Origin: CAZCBJ01 sp964496705
Lineage (GTDB): Bacteria; Chloroflexota; Anaerolineae; Anaerolineales; Anaerolineaceae
NCBI GenBank assembly: GCA_964496705.1
Contig: CAZCBJ010000078.1
Span: forward strand, 1-16,086
Length of the DNA: 16,086 nt
Direction: 5' to 3'
Shown: positions 14,111 through 16,086 of the stretch, in pieces
Position numbering within the stretch: position 1 is the first letter of the stretch
Layout: the number at the start of each line of letters is the position of its first letter
Translations under genes and position numbers: made by a program
Notes under the pieces: model-generated
What the model was told of the DNA's origin: nothing
Database searches by the model: none
What the model saw: only the letters and a program-made list of their open reading frames with translations

Positions 14111-15325
14111 TCAATCTCCGAGATAATCGCGTAATTTTCGTCGAATAGACGGGTGGCGTAATCGGCTGAGGGCTTGTGCTTCAATCTGCCTGACCCGCTC
14201 TCTGGTCACGCCCATTTTTCTGCCCACTTCTTCCAAGGTATAAGCCTGGCCGTCCAGTAATCCATATCTGAGTTGCAGGATGCGAACTTCGCGGGGTGGG
14301 AGCCCATCCAAAACCTCTTCTAGATGTTCACGAAGCAGGTTGTAGGTCGCTGTATCATCAGGTGGAGGCGCTTCATCGTCCTCGATGAAATCTCCCAGAA
14401 CAGAGTCCTCTTCATCATCTGTGGGCGTTTCGAGAGATAAAGGACGCCGTGCAACCTGGATCATATTTTCCACTTTTTTGGGAGGAACATCCAGGGCGAT
14501 TGCCAACTCGTCTACGGTTGGTTCGCGCCCCAATCGCTGAGTTAGTTGATGCTGTACGCGAAGCAGTTTGTTGATTTGGTCGCCCATGTGAACTGGAACG
14601 CGAATGGTTCTGCCTTGATCTGCAATAGCACGGGTGACTGCCTGGCGGATCCACCAGGTTGCATAGGTGCTGAATTTATGTCCCCTGCGATAGTCGAACT
14701 TTTTTGTGGCCCGAATCAAACCAATATTTCCTTCTTGTATTAAGTCAAGAAAAGGAACTCCCCGGCCCATGTATTTCTTTGCGACACTGATTACAAGGCG
14801 TGAGTTGGCGGTGATCAAATGCTCTCTTGCGGACCAACCATCTTCAATAAGACGGCGCAGCTCGGACCGCCGGCGTATATTGACGTTTCCGCGGGCTAAT
14901 TCTTCACGGGCCATTCTTCCCCGTTCAATTCGTTGCGCCAATTCAACCTCTTCCTCGGCGGTCAAAAGAGGTACCCGGCTAACCTCTTTAAGATACAGGC
15001 CGATGGTGTCGTCTGTATCAATGTTTGCCAGATCGTCGAAGGATAATACTTTGGTCGTTTCTTCAGATCCTTCGATTTCTCCTAGTTCGATTTCTTCTTC
15101 GTTTGGTTCATCAATAGCAGTATCTTCAATATAAGGTATCCCTGCACTCATTAAGGCAGCGAATGCTTCTTCCAACTGTTCTACATCTTGTTCGGCTTCT
15201 GGAAAAAAATGAAGAATATCATCAATGGTCACATAAGTTTTTGTTCGGCCCAACTCTATTAATCGGGCAATCGCGGTAAAGCCCTCATCTTCGTCTTCTA
15301 CCACATTTATTAATTCGTCTTCCAT
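14111..15325 (-). CDS. rpoD: RNA polymerase principal sigma factor RpoD/SigA (group 1 sigma-70)
   Basis: The 404-residue protein shows all regions of a primary sigma factor. A region 1.1-like acidic N-terminus (about 15-70) contains TYVTIDDILHFFPEA. Region 1.2 starts at DTIGLYLKEVSRVPLLT (from residue 106). Region 2 has NSRLVISVAKKYMGRG, PFLDLIQEGNIGLIRATKKFDY and GHKFSTYATWWIRQAVTRA, which carry core binding, -10 recognition and strand opening. Region 3 includes TIRVPVHM and LGREPTVDELA. Region 4 ends with the helix-turn-helix YTLEEVGRKMGVTRERVRQIE for -35 recognition. The spacer between regions 1.2 and 2.1 is short, as in Gram-positive SigA. The TTGACT/TAAAAT promoter of the nearby tRNA fits the expected specificity. 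AGAGGA lies about 12 nt before the ATG. It has a promoter of its own at 15365-15393. Confidence 0.97.
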   Translation of the reverse strand: MEDELINVVEDEDEGFTAIARLIELGRTKTYVTIDDILHFFPEAEQDVEQLEEAFAALMSAGIPYIEDTAIDEPNEEEIELGEIEGSEETTKVLSFDDLANIDTDDTIGLYLKEVSRVPLLTAEEEVELAQRIERGRMAREELARGNVNIRRRSELRRLIEDGWSAREHLITANSRLVISVAKKYMGRGVPFLDLIQEGNIGLIRATKKFDYRRGHKFSTYATWWIRQAVTRAIADQGRTIRVPVHMGDQINKLLRVQHQLTQRLGREPTVDELAIALDVPPKKVENMIQVARRPLSLETPTDDEEDSVLGDFIEDDEAPPPDDTATYNLLREHLEEVLDGLPPREVRILQLRYGLLDGQAYTLEEVGRKMGVTRERVRQIEAQALSRLRHPSIRRKLRDYLGD

Positions 15326-15364
15326 ATACTTTATTATCCTCTCGCGACGATACTCATCCTAATC

Positions 15365-15393
15365 AGAATACTCTTTTTCAAATCAAAAATCAA
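15365..15393 (-). promoter_or_regulatory. Putative rpoD promoter
   Basis: On the - strand TTGATT (15393-15388) and TATTCT (15370-15365) are separated by 17 bp of A/T-rich sequence. Transcription would start near 15358, giving a leader of about 33 nt before the rpoD ATG. The box lies in the 93-bp gap after the DUF4340-like gene, so rpoD can be expressed apart from the upstream operon. Confidence 0.55.
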
Positions 15394-15418
15394 TACCCAG
15401 TATCTTAAAAAGGGGTGC

Positions 15419-16000
15419 TTAATTTACCGGCGGTGAAGTGGGAAAAGGAGTAGGAGTCGGCAGCGTCAATGTATCACGTGTGAAAATGGACGTAATTGAG
15501 TCTATAGACCCTTTGCTAACCACCACTGGGGGTTCGTCGTTTACTTGAATGTAATACCCAGTGCCAGTTGTTGTTGCATTTCCTATTCTTATTTCCGTCA
15601 CCCGATTGTCGTTGAAGGTTATTGTAAAAATATAATTGGGGTTTTCCAAGCCGACTATACCTAGATTGAACTCAGCGCCGAGGTTTTCTTGAACTTTGAT
15701 GCTTTGCAGACTGATCACGATTTGTTCGGCAGTCCCCTGATTGATGGACAAATTGGTGATCCCAACAAATCCCCAGCTTTGATCCAGATTGCGACGAAAT
15801 CCGATAGATTCACCAGAAAGCGTGTTCAGGGTCACCGCTGCGACGTCCACGTTGTTCCACTCAAATAATGTGGGATAAGGCGTTGCGGTTGGTGTACCTC
15901 TCGCCCGCTCTTTTCCTGCTGGAGACCACTCAAGATACCAGGTTGCGCCCAATAAAACAACGAGGACGATCAAGATGATCCAGGTGCTTTTTCGAATCAT
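15419..16000 (-). CDS. Membrane-anchored DUF4340-like protein
   Basis: The 193-residue protein has one N-terminal membrane helix (about residues 7-24, STWIILIVLVVLLGATWYL) after a short positive MIRK. The rest should lie outside the membrane. A Thr/Pro linker (TPTATPYPT) leads to a beta-rich domain with WNNVDVAAVTLNTLSGE, RNLDQSWGFVG, ENPNYIFTITFNDN and GYYIQVNDEPPVV, which resembles DUF4340 domains (repeated short sheet units with a final GYYvrv..pvv.v). The tail is Pro/Thr-rich. DUF4340 genes often follow ABC-2 and GldG-like transporter genes, and the preceding reading frame ends with a membrane helix that would fit. The start has AGGGG just upstream, overlapping the stop of the previous gene. 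The molecular function is unknown. The DUF assignment is by eye. Confidence 0.75.
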   Translation of the reverse strand: MIRKSTWIILIVLVVLLGATWYLEWSPAGKERARGTPTATPYPTLFEWNNVDVAAVTLNTLSGESIGFRRNLDQSWGFVGITNLSINQGTAEQIVISLQSIKVQENLGAEFNLGIVGLENPNYIFTITFNDNRVTEIRIGNATTTGTGYYIQVNDEPPVVVSKGSIDSITSIFTRDTLTLPTPTPFPTSPPVN

Positions 16001-16001
16001 G

Positions 16002-16086
16002 TCATCCCCTTTGTTTGCGGCGAATCCAGGTAACGATGCCGATGACGACGACAGTACCCGGTACTATAAAAATTGACCCTAAAAGG
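16002..16086 (-). CDS. C-terminal end of a membrane protein (27 residues seen; possibly a GldG-like ABC transport auxiliary protein)
   Basis: A frame entering from the right edge ends with TGA at 16004-16002. The last residues read LLGSIFIVPGTVVVIGIVTW followed by IRRKQRG, a membrane helix with a positive C-terminal tail. The PG...G..W.RR pattern is common at the end of GldG-type auxiliary components of ABC transporters, and those genes often precede DUF4340 genes. Only one base separates this stop from the next ATG, so the two are surely co-transcribed. With so little sequence the family is a guess; the membrane end itself is clear. Confidence 0.6.
   Translation of the reverse strand, partial: LLGSIFIVPGTVVVIGIVTWIRRKQRG

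Overview
The window looks like a chromosomal segment of a member of the Chloroflexota, most likely class Anaerolineae. This is inferred from the mix of genes: a group 1 sigma factor, a Pro/Thr-rich membrane-anchored protein resembling DUF4340, a long acidic TPR protein with repeated P-[D/E]-W-L motifs, and a large intracellular glycan-degradation set. No marker gene here fixes the taxonomy. A run of 10 N inside one gene shows that this is scaffolded draft sequence.

Positions 1-10965 hold a carbohydrate-utilisation locus built around a divergent promoter region at 2665-2783. Leftward run a GH4 NAD-dependent glycosidase (alpha-galactosidase type) and then a GH38 alpha-mannosidase that leaves the window. 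Rightward run a GH130 phosphorylase closely resembling 4-O-beta-mannosyl-glucose phosphorylase, a GH78 alpha-L-rhamnosidase, a GH94 phosphorylase, a ThuA-domain protein and a Gfo/Idh/MocA oxidoreductase. The first three rightward genes are joined by 4-nt ATGA overlaps. None of the enzymes whose N-terminus is visible has a signal peptide, so the locus should act on oligosaccharides already imported into the cytoplasm. No transporter or regulator lies in the window. The enzyme set (Man, Gal, Rha and Glc linkages, two phosphorylases, and a ThuA/Gfo-Idh pair of the kind linked to 3-keto-sugar chemistry) suggests a heteropolysaccharide with mannose, rhamnose and probably galactose. A 14-bp perfect palindrome in the divergent region is the best operator candidate.

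A perfect 17-bp inverted repeat at 10977-11018 separates this locus from the convergent leftward genes and overlaps the 3' end of a tRNA-Asp(GUC) gene, which has a clear promoter of its own.

Positions 11149-16086 are leftward genes of a core type. In transcription order they are the end of a membrane protein, a DUF4340-like lipid-face or membrane-anchored protein, the principal sigma factor rpoD with its own promoter, and a 949-residue TPR protein. The TPR protein has an N-terminal and a C-terminal TPR region joined by about 600 acidic residues that carry eleven spaced tryptophan motifs. It is the least explained and most unusual protein of the window.
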